Positions 50,246-60,004 of a DNA stretch of 64,000 nucleotides are shown piece after piece. The position numbers and the translations under genes are program-made. Source of the stretch: JANNVK01 sp031430435 (GTDB taxonomy: Bacteria; Acidobacteriota; Blastocatellia; Pyrinomonadales; Pyrinomonadaceae); contig JANPBM010000102.1 of the NCBI GenBank assembly GCA_031430435.1, positions 59,815-123,814 on the forward strand. Direction: 5' to 3'. Each line of letters opens with the position of its first letter. The stretch's first letter is position 1. A model generated the notes under the pieces. It had not been told where the DNA came from and did no database searches. It saw only the letters and a list, made by a program, of their open reading frames with translations.

Positions 50246-50794
50246 TTAAATATTTGTGTTCAAAACGGTTTTTACACCGCCGGTCATTTGATCGATAACT
50301 TTGCTCATCACGTCTATGTGTTGTGAAACCATATACATCCGAGCTTGAAGCGTCAGCAATTCGCCCGGACGCAAATCGCGATTCGTGTTCATCATCGACA
50401 CAACATCGCCGTACATATTTTCGGTACGTTTCATATAGTCTTGCAATCCCGACGCGCTCGGAGCTTTTGTCAAACCGTTTCTCAAATCCTTAAACATACT
50501 CATTTTGCTGCCTAACATCTCGAAATCAGGAAAGATATCTGATTTTGAGGTCAGATTAGGCGGCGGATTTTGCCGAAACTTGTCGATCAACTCTGTTTGG
50601 AGTTGATCGACTGTCGGGTTATTAAACGATTCTTGGGTTTTTTGCCTTGAAACATCGGAAACCTGAGTTTTTTGCTCGGTTTTTTGTAACGTTTCCTCAA
50701 ATGAGGTCTTCGTTTGAGTTTGGTTCTGTTGCAACTGTTTTTCGGGACCTTGTTGCATCGCAGTTTGGGCAATGCTCGAAATCATTTGACTCAT
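50246..50794 (-). CDS. Type III secretion inner-rod-like protein (SctI/YscI-like)
   Basis: A 182-aa protein with a Gln-rich, disordered middle and a C-terminal helical part (about 125-182: LQDYMKRTENMYGDVVSMM ... LLTLQARMYMVSQHIDVM ... IDQMTGGVKTVLNTNI) that resembles the needle-rod family, where the C-terminal helix ends in GVKTxL. The ATG at 50794 has a GGAG ribosome-binding site. It precedes the transglycosylase by 14 bp. No other secretion genes are in the window. The match is by eye only. Confidence 0.5.
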   Translation of the reverse strand: MSQMISSIAQTAMQQGPEKQLQQNQTQTKTSFEETLQKTEQKTQVSDVSRQKTQESFNNPTVDQLQTELIDKFRQNPPPNLTSKSDIFPDFEMLGSKMSMFKDLRNGLTKAPSASGLQDYMKRTENMYGDVVSMMNTNRDLRPGELLTLQARMYMVSQHIDVMSKVIDQMTGGVKTVLNTNI

Positions 50795-51190
50795 AATTTT
50801 CTCCACTGAAATATAATATACAATAATCGCTATCAAGGTTATCGGCGATTTTCGGAAAAAGTTTCCTGTTTTTTTCACTTTTTTTTATTATCGATTGTTT
50901 TTTATTCTGTAATTCGGCGCGGATTATCGTTTCAACCTGCAAAATAACAATTTTATTTCCGCCTGCATTTACTTTTTACTTTGGTTTTGACACAGTTTCG
51001 CAAGATTTTTAACATTGTTGTTTTTATTGTAAAACGTTGTCTGATTATGATACAGTAGTAAGTCAAGTTGAAATTTATCCGTTTCAACTTCCCTTCTTGG
51101 AACTTAATTTATAAAAAAATTAAGCAAAAAGTGCTGCCTGCCTTCCTTAAAAATCCGAATTTTAAACCAATTCAACAACTTGGAGTTTAT
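50795..51190. other. Divergent intergenic region, no gene seen
   Basis: About 400 bp between the inner-rod-like gene (minus) and the first surface gene (plus). It is AT-rich and probably holds both promoters, but I could not settle on convincing -35/-10 pairs. No ORF that I can support. Confidence 0.4.
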
Positions 51191-51799
51191 ATGAACAAAC
51201 AATTTACAGACGCGCGTCGAAAGAATGCGCCAAATATCAATCGCGCAAAGACTCAAACCGCTTTGCCGAATGCGACCCGAAAAACATCGATAACTCGAAC
51301 AATTATTTTTGTTTTCTGCTTTTTGATGATTGCCGGCGGCGTAACCGCGTTGGCAAGCACCGAAAGCGGTAAAAGAATGTTGGGATTAAGCCCGATGATA
51401 AAAATTTCGTTGACGGGAACCGTCGAACGAGACAAAAAATTACACAAAGTCGGGAACAAAGAAGTTGTCAATCCGGGTGAAGTAATCAAATGGAATTTAG
51501 CTTCGGTCAACGAAGGAAATGCGGATGCGACCGGTTTCAAAACAACCGCGAAAATCCCGGCGGGAACCTCGTTTATCGCGGGAACTGCCGCAGGAGACGA
51601 TTCGCCGGCGGTCAGTTACAGCATCGACGGCGGTAATAATTACGCAGCTCAACCGATGATCGAAGAACGTCAAAACGACGGTTCGGTCAAGCAAGTTGCC
51701 GCACCTGTTTCGATGTATTCAAACATTCAATTTCAATGGAACGGTTCGTTGAGCGCGGGAAATAAAGTGGAGGCAGTTTATCAAGTTTCAGTTAAATAA
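51191..51799 (+). CDS. Membrane-anchored DUF11-like protein
   Basis: A 202-aa protein. After a basic N-terminus it has a single membrane helix (about 38-55: TIIFVFCFLMIAGGVTAL), then one Ig-like domain of the DUF11 type (KISLTGTVERDKK ... VVNPGEVIKWNLASVNEGNADATGF ... VYQVSVK). The ATG at 51191 follows a GGAG ribosome-binding site; the frame extends upstream to 51068. The basic N-terminus and helix suggest inner-membrane anchoring with the domain outside. First gene of the surface cluster. Confidence 0.7.
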   Translation: MNKQFTDARRKNAPNINRAKTQTALPNATRKTSITRTIIFVFCFLMIAGGVTALASTESGKRMLGLSPMIKISLTGTVERDKKLHKVGNKEVVNPGEVIKWNLASVNEGNADATGFKTTAKIPAGTSFIAGTAAGDDSPAVSYSIDGGNNYAAQPMIEERQNDGSVKQVAAPVSMYSNIQFQWNGSLSAGNKVEAVYQVSVK

Positions 51800-51821
51800 T
51801 TGAAAGGATAAAGCATAAAAT

Positions 51822-53837
51822 ATGAACAGCAAAAACACATTTTCTTCGTTCAAACCACTGATTTCCAAAACAGTTATCGGGCTTTTACTGGTCGGTACAT
51901 TGTTTATTCAAACATTTGCCCAAACAGCGGCTGACACGGTTATTCAAAACCAAGCAAGCGCGACTTATTCCGACGGCAACGGAAACAATTTCAGCACCGT
52001 TTCAAACACGGTTTCAATCACCGTGGCAAAAGTCGCGGGTTTAAGAATCACGCCCGACGGACAAACAAACACCTCGGTTGTTCCCGGACAAACAGGCGTT
52101 AATTTCGTCTTTCGCGTAACCAATATCGGCAACTTTACCGACCAAGTACGATTTTTGGCAAACGGTTCGAGTGTGCGTGTAACAGGTCCGGCAACAATTA
52201 CCGCCGCAACCATTTCCGGCACAACCAACATTTTGACCAATACCGCCGATGTGCTGCAAAGTTTGGCGCAAAACGGTTTCGTTGATGTGACGGTTACGCT
52301 TTCGATTAGCGCAAGCGCCGCGCCGGCAAGTCCGATTCAAGTCTTTCTCGGAGACGCGACAGCGGGTACAAATTTCGACAACATTCCGTCAACTTTATCG
52401 GCAAACGAAGTCCGCACCGTTTCAACCGGAGCCGTCAACGGTTCCCGCGAAGCTCGCGGCGACATCAGCGTGGTGGTCGATAACGACGGATTATTGCGAA
52501 CAGTTTTGACCGTTCCCGCCGGTCCTGTGGCGCTTGGTTCAAACATCAGTTACGGCGTTCAAGTCTGTAACGACGGACAACGAACTTTGACTCCGCAGGC
52601 TTCGGCAACCTCGATTTTTATCGTTATTCCGATTCCGATCGGAACACAATTAACCGCAGGTCAAACGTATCCGACAAACACGGAATTTTCGGTTACGGCA
52701 TTGACCACGCTGCCGGGAGCGGCAGTTTGGACAACTACGGCGCCGGGAACACTTTCGACCGTGACCAGAATCAGAATTCCGGCGGCGGCTTCACTTGCTT
52801 CGAGCGTTTGTTCGTCCGCGTTCAGTTTCCAATTAACGATTACGACCAACAATACAAATACGCCGATTTACGGCATTGCCGAATCATTTGCCCGCACTTC
52901 TTTGCTCGCCGTCGTAACCGACCAATCGGGCGATGCAAGTACAAATAAAGGCGACGGAAACGCCAACTTCGACGAACCTCTGTTCGGACAAACAGCGACA
53001 TCGAACCAAGGTTTCCAATTACCGACGTTATTGTTGCAAATCGGAAATGTTTTGATCGGACCCGCGAGCAACGCCAACGCCGTCGGACCGGCAAATACAA
53101 ACGATGATTACACCAACCGAAGCGTTACGACCGGAATTGCCGGAGTTGCTCCGGGCGGTGTCACAACGGCACTCGGTGTGGTTATCTTTACCAATACGAT
53201 TCAAAATACCGGAAACGTCAACGATACTTATACATTGACGGCGCCAACTGTTCCGGCGGGTTTTACGGTTGAAATTTCGACCAACGGCGGAACGTCTTAC
53301 ACAACTGTCAGCGGTGGCGGATCGACCACGATTGCGATTGCTTTTGCGAGCAGCGCAAACATTTTGGTTCGCGTTACGGCGCCGACGGGACAAACCGTGT
53401 TGACCGGATTTGATTCGGTTATTCACGCCGTTTCAGGCATAACAGTCGCCAACAGCAACAGCACAATCGATCGGCTCTACACGGGTTTTATCCGAATGGT
53501 GAAAGCCTTTACCGTGCAAAATACAACCGGTGTCGGGGCGGCGACCGATCCTGTGCCGGGAGCGCAAATCACTTACACGATTACATACACAAATGTTTCA
53601 AGTTCGGGCGGAACGAATAATTCCACGATTACCGCCTCGAATTTGGTCATTACCGAAAACGGAACAACCGCGCCGAACAACTGGGGAACTTTTACCGATC
53701 ACGTTGTCGGGGCGACCGATACTTTGAGCGGTGTCATTACGGGCGATGCGTTATTGTCGAATGTTTTGACCGATACCGTACCGAGTGTTTCGCCGGGAGC
53801 AAACGGCGTGTTTACGTTCAAACGGGTAATTAAGTAA
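51822..53837 (+). CDS. Secreted DUF11 repeat protein
   Basis: A 671-aa secreted protein. A signal peptide (about 1-34) is followed by a series of Ig-like DUF11 domains (for example VVPGQTGVNFVFRVTNIGN and VPGAQITYTITYTNVSSSGG), rich in Thr, Ser, Asn and Gly. Such proteins form elongated surface fibres or matrix. It starts 22 bp after the membrane-anchored gene. No catalytic domain is visible. The end (GVFTFKRVIK) is similar to that of the DUF11 protein at 62863. Confidence 0.8.
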   Translation: MNSKNTFSSFKPLISKTVIGLLLVGTLFIQTFAQTAADTVIQNQASATYSDGNGNNFSTVSNTVSITVAKVAGLRITPDGQTNTSVVPGQTGVNFVFRVTNIGNFTDQVRFLANGSSVRVTGPATITAATISGTTNILTNTADVLQSLAQNGFVDVTVTLSISASAAPASPIQVFLGDATAGTNFDNIPSTLSANEVRTVSTGAVNGSREARGDISVVVDNDGLLRTVLTVPAGPVALGSNISYGVQVCNDGQRTLTPQASATSIFIVIPIPIGTQLTAGQTYPTNTEFSVTALTTLPGAAVWTTTAPGTLSTVTRIRIPAAASLASSVCSSAFSFQLTITTNNTNTPIYGIAESFARTSLLAVVTDQSGDASTNKGDGNANFDEPLFGQTATSNQGFQLPTLLLQIGNVLIGPASNANAVGPANTNDDYTNRSVTTGIAGVAPGGVTTALGVVIFTNTIQNTGNVNDTYTLTAPTVPAGFTVEISTNGGTSYTTVSGGGSTTIAIAFASSANILVRVTAPTGQTVLTGFDSVIHAVSGITVANSNSTIDRLYTGFIRMVKAFTVQNTTGVGAATDPVPGAQITYTITYTNVSSSGGTNNSTITASNLVITENGTTAPNNWGTFTDHVVGATDTLSGVITGDALLSNVLTDTVPSVSPGANGVFTFKRVIK

Positions 53838-53934
53838 CAATCCGGGCGGTGTAATTTCAATTTAATTGCACCGCCCGACTCTAAAACAACCGCTTTTATT
53901 GTTGTTTCATATTTCTTTCGGTGCCTGCCTCAGA

Positions 53935-56900
53935 ATGCAGCGGAGTAACTTAAAATTTATTCGAATTGCGGCAACGACGCTTTTATTTTTGGCGTTAGGC
54001 ATAAGCTCTGTCTTTGCGCAGCTTACGCCGTCGGGTACCGAAATTTTCAATCGAGCCGAAGCCGATTACTTTGATTTTCACGGTAATCGGCTTTCGACCG
54101 TTTCGCAAACCGTTGTTTTTATCGTTCGTTCCGTTCCGCGTTTGACCGTTTCACCCGATGAAACCGAACCGACCGCGATTGTCGGAGCAAACGAGAGAAT
54201 CGTCCGGATTTTCCGCGTTTGTAATACGGGAAATGTGGCGGACACTTATCAAATCGGCAATTCAAATATCAGTTCGCCGTCCGCAATTTCAAATTTATAT
54301 TTTGATATTGACGACAGCGGAACGATTTCAAACGCCGATATTCCGATTGTGTTGAATCAAACGAACAGTCCGAACACGATTATTTCGGGTTGTTTCAATG
54401 TTTTAGCCGATATTTTAACTAATAATATTTCGGTCGGAAGCCGGTTGGAAATTGAAATTACGGCGCGTTCCAATACTTCGACCGATGTCCGCGATGTCGG
54501 GACAATCATCAACATTGTCGGGCGTTCGGCGATTTTCACTTCGCCGACAAACCCGAATTTACCGCCGTTGAAACAGGTTAATCAAAACGCAAGTTATGTC
54601 GGCACAATCGGCGAACGTGTAAATTATTCGATTGATTTCAAAAACAGCGGCGATGTTCCCGCCGACAACTCGATTTTTCTCGATAATTTGCCGAATGAAG
54701 TTCGATATGCGCCGAATTCGTTGCGACTCGACGGCAGAAATTTGACCGATCCGCCGAACGACGACGAAGGAACCGTGACGGGTCACAGAATCGAGATTCG
54801 TTTTGCCCGACCGATTGTCGCGGGTCAAATTGTTCGCATTACGTTTCAAGCAATTATCGAAGGAGCAATTCCCGGCGGACAAGGAATTATCAATACGGCA
54901 AACGTTTCCGCGACGAATGCGGCGACCGCGACCACCAATCCGGCGGTCATTATCGTCAATCCGTACGGCGTTGTGTATTCGGGAACGGGCGGCGGAAACG
55001 TCGTTGTTCCAAATGCCCGCGTTGCCGTTTATTTAGATAATCAAGGCGAGAATTTGGCGACTTTTGCGCCGAATGTCGGGTTTGAACCGAATGCCGAAAA
55101 CTTGAATCCGTTTTCGTCGAACGACCAAGGACGTTTTACTTTCGCGCCGAATTCACGAGAAAATTCCGTGCCGAATATGTATTATTTGAACGTAACGGCG
55201 GAAAATTATCGGGCAAGATTATTGGAAGTTCGTTTGATACCGACCGCCGACAATCTTTTTTCGTTGCAAATAAAAGCGTTGGACGCAATGCCGATTGCGG
55301 TTTCGGGCGGATTTGATTTAACCGCCGCCGAAGTTTCCATCGAAAGAATCGCCGCCTTAGCTTTTAATATCCCGATGTTTGCGGCTTCAAATCTGGAAAT
55401 CAGCAAATCTGCCGACCGTTCGCAAGCCGAAATCGGCGAGAATGTAAATTATCGAATCGACGTTCACAACGCGAGTTTGTCGTTAATTCGGGATGTCGAA
55501 ATCCGCGATTCGCTTCCCTTTTCGTTTAATTATATTGCCGGCACCGGAAGAATTTCACGAAACCGCGTCGAATCTCCGATCGATCCGCAAACGAGCGAAA
55601 ATACGATTATTTTCCGCATCGGCGAATTAGCCGTCGGCGAAACAATTACCGTTACTTACCGCGTCCGCATCGGTGTCAACGCTCGCTCCGGCGACAATTA
55701 TAATTCAGCCGTCGCAATCGGTTATTTTGCAAACGGCGACCGCGCAGCAACCGACCCCGCGAAAGTTCCGGTCAGAATCAGCGGCGGATTATTTTCGTTG
55801 CGACAGTTGATTATCGGTCGTATTTTTGCCGACAAAAACGGTAACAATTCGTTTGATAAAGGCGAAAAAGGTTTGCCGAGTGTCCGCGTTTATTTGGCAA
55901 ACGGCGCGTCCGCGATTACCGATTCCGAAGGTTTATACAGTTTTCCCGCCGTTACCGAAGGCTCGCAAACAATTTCAATCGATCCGTTGACGATTCCCGA
56001 AGGTTATTTTTTATCGAAAAGTAAACGCAAAGCCGATGCCTCGCGGACGCGACTTTTGCGAACGCCGATCGGCGGCGGCGGAATGCTCAGACAAAATTTT
56101 GCTTTAACTTTCGATGAAAATTTTGCGGCAAAGAAAAAGACCGAAGTTCCGAAAGTCGATCGACTCGAAGCCGTGTTTGTAAAACCGGCGGACGAACCGA
56201 AAAAAGATTCAGCCGAAAGTAAACTTGAAACCGAAAATAAATCCGAAACCGAAAGTCCTGCCGTTGCCGCCGTTGCGGAAGGCGAAGCGCGAATCGAAAA
56301 TATTGTCGATCGTGAAGTCGTCAGATCGCCGGCGATGAACCCCGAAATCAGCGTCAGGCTGAATTGGAAAGTAAAGGTCGAATTAAACGGCGAAAACATC
56401 GGCGAAACAAGCATCGGCACGACCCGCGACGATCGCCGCACGCAGGTTACAACTTACACTTTTATCGGTTTGGGTTTAAAACCGGGACCGAATACTTTGC
56501 AAGTTACGCCGATAAATCCGAACGGAACGCCGACCGCGACCAAGAAAATAACGGTTTTCGGACGCGGAAACGTCAAGCGAATCGAGATTATTCCCGCCAA
56601 AAAGCAACTCCAAGCATCGGGACGCGACCGCACAACCGTCAAAATCAAAGCGTTCGACGAATGGAATAATCCCGCTCAAGATTCAGCGATTGCCATTCAA
56701 ACAACGCACGGAAGTTTGAAAAAGAACGAAACAATCGACATCGAGAAAAAATCGAGCAAAGAATTTTTGGACGAAACGCCTTTGCCCGAAAACGCCAATT
56801 CGCCGGTTCAACAGGAAACTTTGAATTTGACAAACGGCGAAGCGGAAATCGAGTTAATTTCGGGCAATCAAATCGGCGAAGTATCTTTCAAAGTCATCGC

Positions 56901-59475
56901 GGGCGGCACCGAAGCCGTTGAAAAATTACGCTTCACGGCAGAATTGCGACCCGCTATTTTAGTTAGTTTGGCGGAGTTTTCAGTCGGCAAAAATTCGCCC
57001 GAAATGTCGCTTCGGAACACGACCGAAACGGCTCGCGGTCATTTGCAATTCTTTTATCGCGGCAGAGTTTTCGGGCAACGAAATTTGCTGACTTTGGCGT
57101 ATGACAGCCAACAACCGCTGAATCGCGTGGCGGGACAAGACAGGCTTTTCCAGCTTAGTCCGTTGGAGCGAACTTACGCGATTTTAGGCGATTCGTCCGT
57201 TCGATTTCAGGAAGCCGAATCGAACAGCAAACTTTATTTTCGGCTTGACCGCAATCGGCACTACGCGGTTTTCGGCGATATTGAAGCAGATTTGAGCGCG
57301 AGTCGGTTGGCGGGTTACAGTCGCCGATTGACGGGTTTGAAACTTCATCTGGAAAATAATAACGGCGATTTTGTAACCGTCACGGGCGCGCGACCCGACA
57401 CTTCGTTTGCCCGACAGGTAATTCCGGGCGGCGCGTTAAGCCTTGTCCGGCTTGATTACGCCGATATTTTAATCGGTTCGGAAGCGTTAAATCTGGAAGT
57501 CCGCGACCGCCGCAATCCCGAAATAATTTTGTCGCGCGAACCGCTCACGCGCGGAATCGATTACAATATCGATTTTACGACCGGCACAATTATTTTTCTG
57601 CGACCGATTTCGACCTTTGATTATAACTTGAATTTAATCCAAGTCGTGGCAACCTACGAATATCGCTCAAACGGTTTGACCAACCAAGTTTACACGGGAC
57701 GCGCGAGCAAAAATTTCGCCAAACTCGGCTTGCGATTCGGCTTTTCTTTTATCGACCAACGGCAAACCGACTCTTCGCCGTTTAGAATTGCGGGAACGGA
57801 TTTTACGCTGAAATTGCCGAGCGACGGAGTTTTAGAAGGCGAGTTTGCCGTCAGTCGCGGACTTTTCAATAATTCGTCGACCGCAACTAACGACAACGTC
57901 AATCAAACCGGCAACGCATTTTTTATCGCGCTTAATCAACCGTTGCGAAAGTTTTTCAAAAGCAATCTGCGGTTCGATTTATCGGGCGCGTCCGCAGGTT
58001 ATTTCAATCCGTTCGGGACCACGATTACGGCGGGAAATAAACGGGCAAACATTACTTTGGAAGCGAAACCGTTTGAACGGAGTTTGGTTAAATTTAATAT
58101 AATCGGCGAAAAAAACCGCACCTCGAATGTCGATAACCAACGAATTACGGCGGGTTTGCAATGGTCGCAAAGTTTGACGAGCAAAATCAGATTTAACTTC
58201 GGCTACGATTATCGAATTTACACCGATAAAACGAGCGAGAAAACGACGAATTCGAGTTTATTGTCGATCGGCGCGGATTGGAAACCGACCGAAAAACTTG
58301 ATTTTGCGGTGAAACGCGAACAAAACTTGTCGGGCGCCGATCCGAGTTTTCCGAATCAGACAACTTTTTCGGCAAATTACCGCGTCAATGAACGAGCGAA
58401 AATCTTCTTTACGCAACGACTCGCGGCGGCGGAGATTTCGCCGATTGCGGATTTGGGCGGAACGGGTTTTTCGGCAACGCGGGCAAGGCGTGAAACCGCG
58501 TTCGGGATCGAATCGAAGTTCGGTAAATACACAAGTTTGAACAGCCGTTACCAGTTGGAAAACGGCATCAATGCGAGTGATAGTTTTGCGTTGCTCGGTT
58601 TGAACAATCGGCTGCCGATCAAGAAAAATCTTTCCGTCGAGTTCGGGTTTGAACGCGCGTTTCATTTACAGGGAAACGGCAAAAGTTTCAATAACGTCAG
58701 TTTCGGGTTAAATTACACGCCGACCGACAGTTTTCGCGCTTCGACGCGATACGAAATGCGGAACAGAGACGGTTTCGGGCAAAGTTTTTCAATCGGCGCG
58801 GCGGGTATTTTGAAAAAAGGTTGGACGACTTTGACGCGGTTTCAATACGGCAACATTTCGTTCAAAGGTCGCGCCAACCGCATTATGGACGGACAAGCCG
58901 CCGTTGCGATTCGTCCGCGCGACACCGACAAGTACGGGATTTTGTTCAGCTATAATTACCGAAATTCGTTTCTGTCGGGCAGACCGCGCGAAGCGGGAAC
59001 AAAGCTCAGAGCAGACACGCTTTCCGCCGACGCTTTTTATCAATTTAATTCGAGATTGGAATTTTACGGCAGATCGGCGTTGAAAATCAGCGGAGACGGC
59101 AATCAAACTTTGCCTTTTGCCTCGACTTTGACGTATCTTTTACAAGGCAGATTGCAATATCGGCTGACAAATTCGTTTGATGTTGCCGCCGAAACACGAT
59201 ATTTATTTCAACCTTCGTCGTTGTCGAAAAAACAAAGTATCGGCGCGGAATTAGGTTATTGGCTCACGCCGGATTTGCGATTCGGAATCGGTTACAACCT
59301 GCGACAATCAAAAGAAAGTCTAAATCTCGGATCGAGTAATATGAAAGCGGGAATGTATTTTACGATAACTTCTAAGATTTCTCGGTTGTTTAATCTTTTC
59401 GGCACTCCGAAAGATAAGCCGAAGAATCCGCCCACAGTCGAAGACGATATTAAAATTGCAAAGGCAATCAAATAA
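53935..59475 (+). CDS. Giant outer-membrane DUF11/beta-barrel protein
   Basis: An 1846-aa protein. After a signal peptide (about 8-32, ending VFAQ) come DUF11 Ig-like domains (about 35-340 and 500-640), a carboxypeptidase-regulatory- and SdrD-like domain (about 645-720), an Ala/Glu/Lys-rich linker, an Ig-like bacterial domain, and a C-terminal barrel (about 1160-1846) with alternating strands and a GIDYNIDFTTGTIIFLRP motif. The ATG at 53935 fits the signal peptide; a TTG at 53866 is in frame. It probably displays or exports the neighbouring DUF11 proteins. No exact family recognised. Confidence 0.8.
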   Translation: MQRSNLKFIRIAATTLLFLALGISSVFAQLTPSGTEIFNRAEADYFDFHGNRLSTVSQTVVFIVRSVPRLTVSPDETEPTAIVGANERIVRIFRVCNTGNVADTYQIGNSNISSPSAISNLYFDIDDSGTISNADIPIVLNQTNSPNTIISGCFNVLADILTNNISVGSRLEIEITARSNTSTDVRDVGTIINIVGRSAIFTSPTNPNLPPLKQVNQNASYVGTIGERVNYSIDFKNSGDVPADNSIFLDNLPNEVRYAPNSLRLDGRNLTDPPNDDEGTVTGHRIEIRFARPIVAGQIVRITFQAIIEGAIPGGQGIINTANVSATNAATATTNPAVIIVNPYGVVYSGTGGGNVVVPNARVAVYLDNQGENLATFAPNVGFEPNAENLNPFSSNDQGRFTFAPNSRENSVPNMYYLNVTAENYRARLLEVRLIPTADNLFSLQIKALDAMPIAVSGGFDLTAAEVSIERIAALAFNIPMFAASNLEISKSADRSQAEIGENVNYRIDVHNASLSLIRDVEIRDSLPFSFNYIAGTGRISRNRVESPIDPQTSENTIIFRIGELAVGETITVTYRVRIGVNARSGDNYNSAVAIGYFANGDRAATDPAKVPVRISGGLFSLRQLIIGRIFADKNGNNSFDKGEKGLPSVRVYLANGASAITDSEGLYSFPAVTEGSQTISIDPLTIPEGYFLSKSKRKADASRTRLLRTPIGGGGMLRQNFALTFDENFAAKKKTEVPKVDRLEAVFVKPADEPKKDSAESKLETENKSETESPAVAAVAEGEARIENIVDREVVRSPAMNPEISVRLNWKVKVELNGENIGETSIGTTRDDRRTQVTTYTFIGLGLKPGPNTLQVTPINPNGTPTATKKITVFGRGNVKRIEIIPAKKQLQASGRDRTTVKIKAFDEWNNPAQDSAIAIQTTHGSLKKNETIDIEKKSSKEFLDETPLPENANSPVQQETLNLTNGEAEIELISGNQIGEVSFKVIAGGTEAVEKLRFTAELRPAILVSLAEFSVGKNSPEMSLRNTTETARGHLQFFYRGRVFGQRNLLTLAYDSQQPLNRVAGQDRLFQLSPLERTYAILGDSSVRFQEAESNSKLYFRLDRNRHYAVFGDIEADLSASRLAGYSRRLTGLKLHLENNNGDFVTVTGARPDTSFARQVIPGGALSLVRLDYADILIGSEALNLEVRDRRNPEIILSREPLTRGIDYNIDFTTGTIIFLRPISTFDYNLNLIQVVATYEYRSNGLTNQVYTGRASKNFAKLGLRFGFSFIDQRQTDSSPFRIAGTDFTLKLPSDGVLEGEFAVSRGLFNNSSTATNDNVNQTGNAFFIALNQPLRKFFKSNLRFDLSGASAGYFNPFGTTITAGNKRANITLEAKPFERSLVKFNIIGEKNRTSNVDNQRITAGLQWSQSLTSKIRFNFGYDYRIYTDKTSEKTTNSSLLSIGADWKPTEKLDFAVKREQNLSGADPSFPNQTTFSANYRVNERAKIFFTQRLAAAEISPIADLGGTGFSATRARRETAFGIESKFGKYTSLNSRYQLENGINASDSFALLGLNNRLPIKKNLSVEFGFERAFHLQGNGKSFNNVSFGLNYTPTDSFRASTRYEMRNRDGFGQSFSIGAAGILKKGWTTLTRFQYGNISFKGRANRIMDGQAAVAIRPRDTDKYGILFSYNYRNSFLSGRPREAGTKLRADTLSADAFYQFNSRLEFYGRSALKISGDGNQTLPFASTLTYLLQGRLQYRLTNSFDVAAETRYLFQPSSLSKKQSIGAELGYWLTPDLRFGIGYNLRQSKESLNLGSSNMKAGMYFTITSKISRLFNLFGTPKDKPKNPPTVEDDIKIAKAIK

Positions 59476-59631
59476 TGGATTGTTACCGGAAAATAAAGTG
59501 CGGAAGAATATGATACTCCAAAAGAATTGGTTTTTGAAAGTGTCCGACACGCTTCAGCTTGTCGATAAACTTGAGCTTGAATGTTGTTAAATGCCGCAAC
59601 AAACTGAAGTATGTTGTACTTTTCTACTTAA

Positions 59632-59921
59632 AACTGATGTTATGCAAAACTACTTTCTAAAGTCGCTGAAAGCGACAAATTTAATAGCGTCGGGTGCAAT
59701 GAGTGTAGCGAATGAAACCCTGCGTTGAAATACCAAAACGTTTGCTCGCTGAAAGTGAGCAATAAACCGCGTTGATAACAATTCAACGTTTGTTCGACAC
59801 TTTCAGCGTCGAAACCTTTGATTATCGGCTTCGTCGGGTGTCGCTCATTACATTCGCTTTACCCGACGCTATTATATTTGTCACCTGCGGCGACTAAAAA
59901 CTAATTTGCGTAACATCAGTT
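59632..59921. mobile_element. MITE-like element with terminal inverted repeats
   Basis: The ends 59632-59648 and 59905-59921 are reverse complements (16 of 17). Inside are more inverted segments (AATAGCGTCGGGT and its complement near 59692 and 59870) and short hairpins. No ORF of useful length is present. It lies in the gene-free stretch 59476-60004 between the giant barrel gene and the next DUF11 gene. Its end sequence differs from the 18191 element, so it is a different family. Confidence 0.55.
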
Positions 59922-60004
59922 AAACGATTTTAATTCATCATTCACAATTTATTATTGCCTGCTTACTTCGGCTGACCTGTTCAACCAAATTGCCTGACAA
60001 CGAA

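Noticed and set aside
51253..51540. Antisense ORFs in the surface cluster
   Set aside because: They lie inside genes with signal peptides and DUF11 motifs and show no protein features of their own.
54158..59106. Many ORFs inside the giant barrel gene on both strands
   Set aside because: They are shadows of one long, continuous coding frame with clear protein features.
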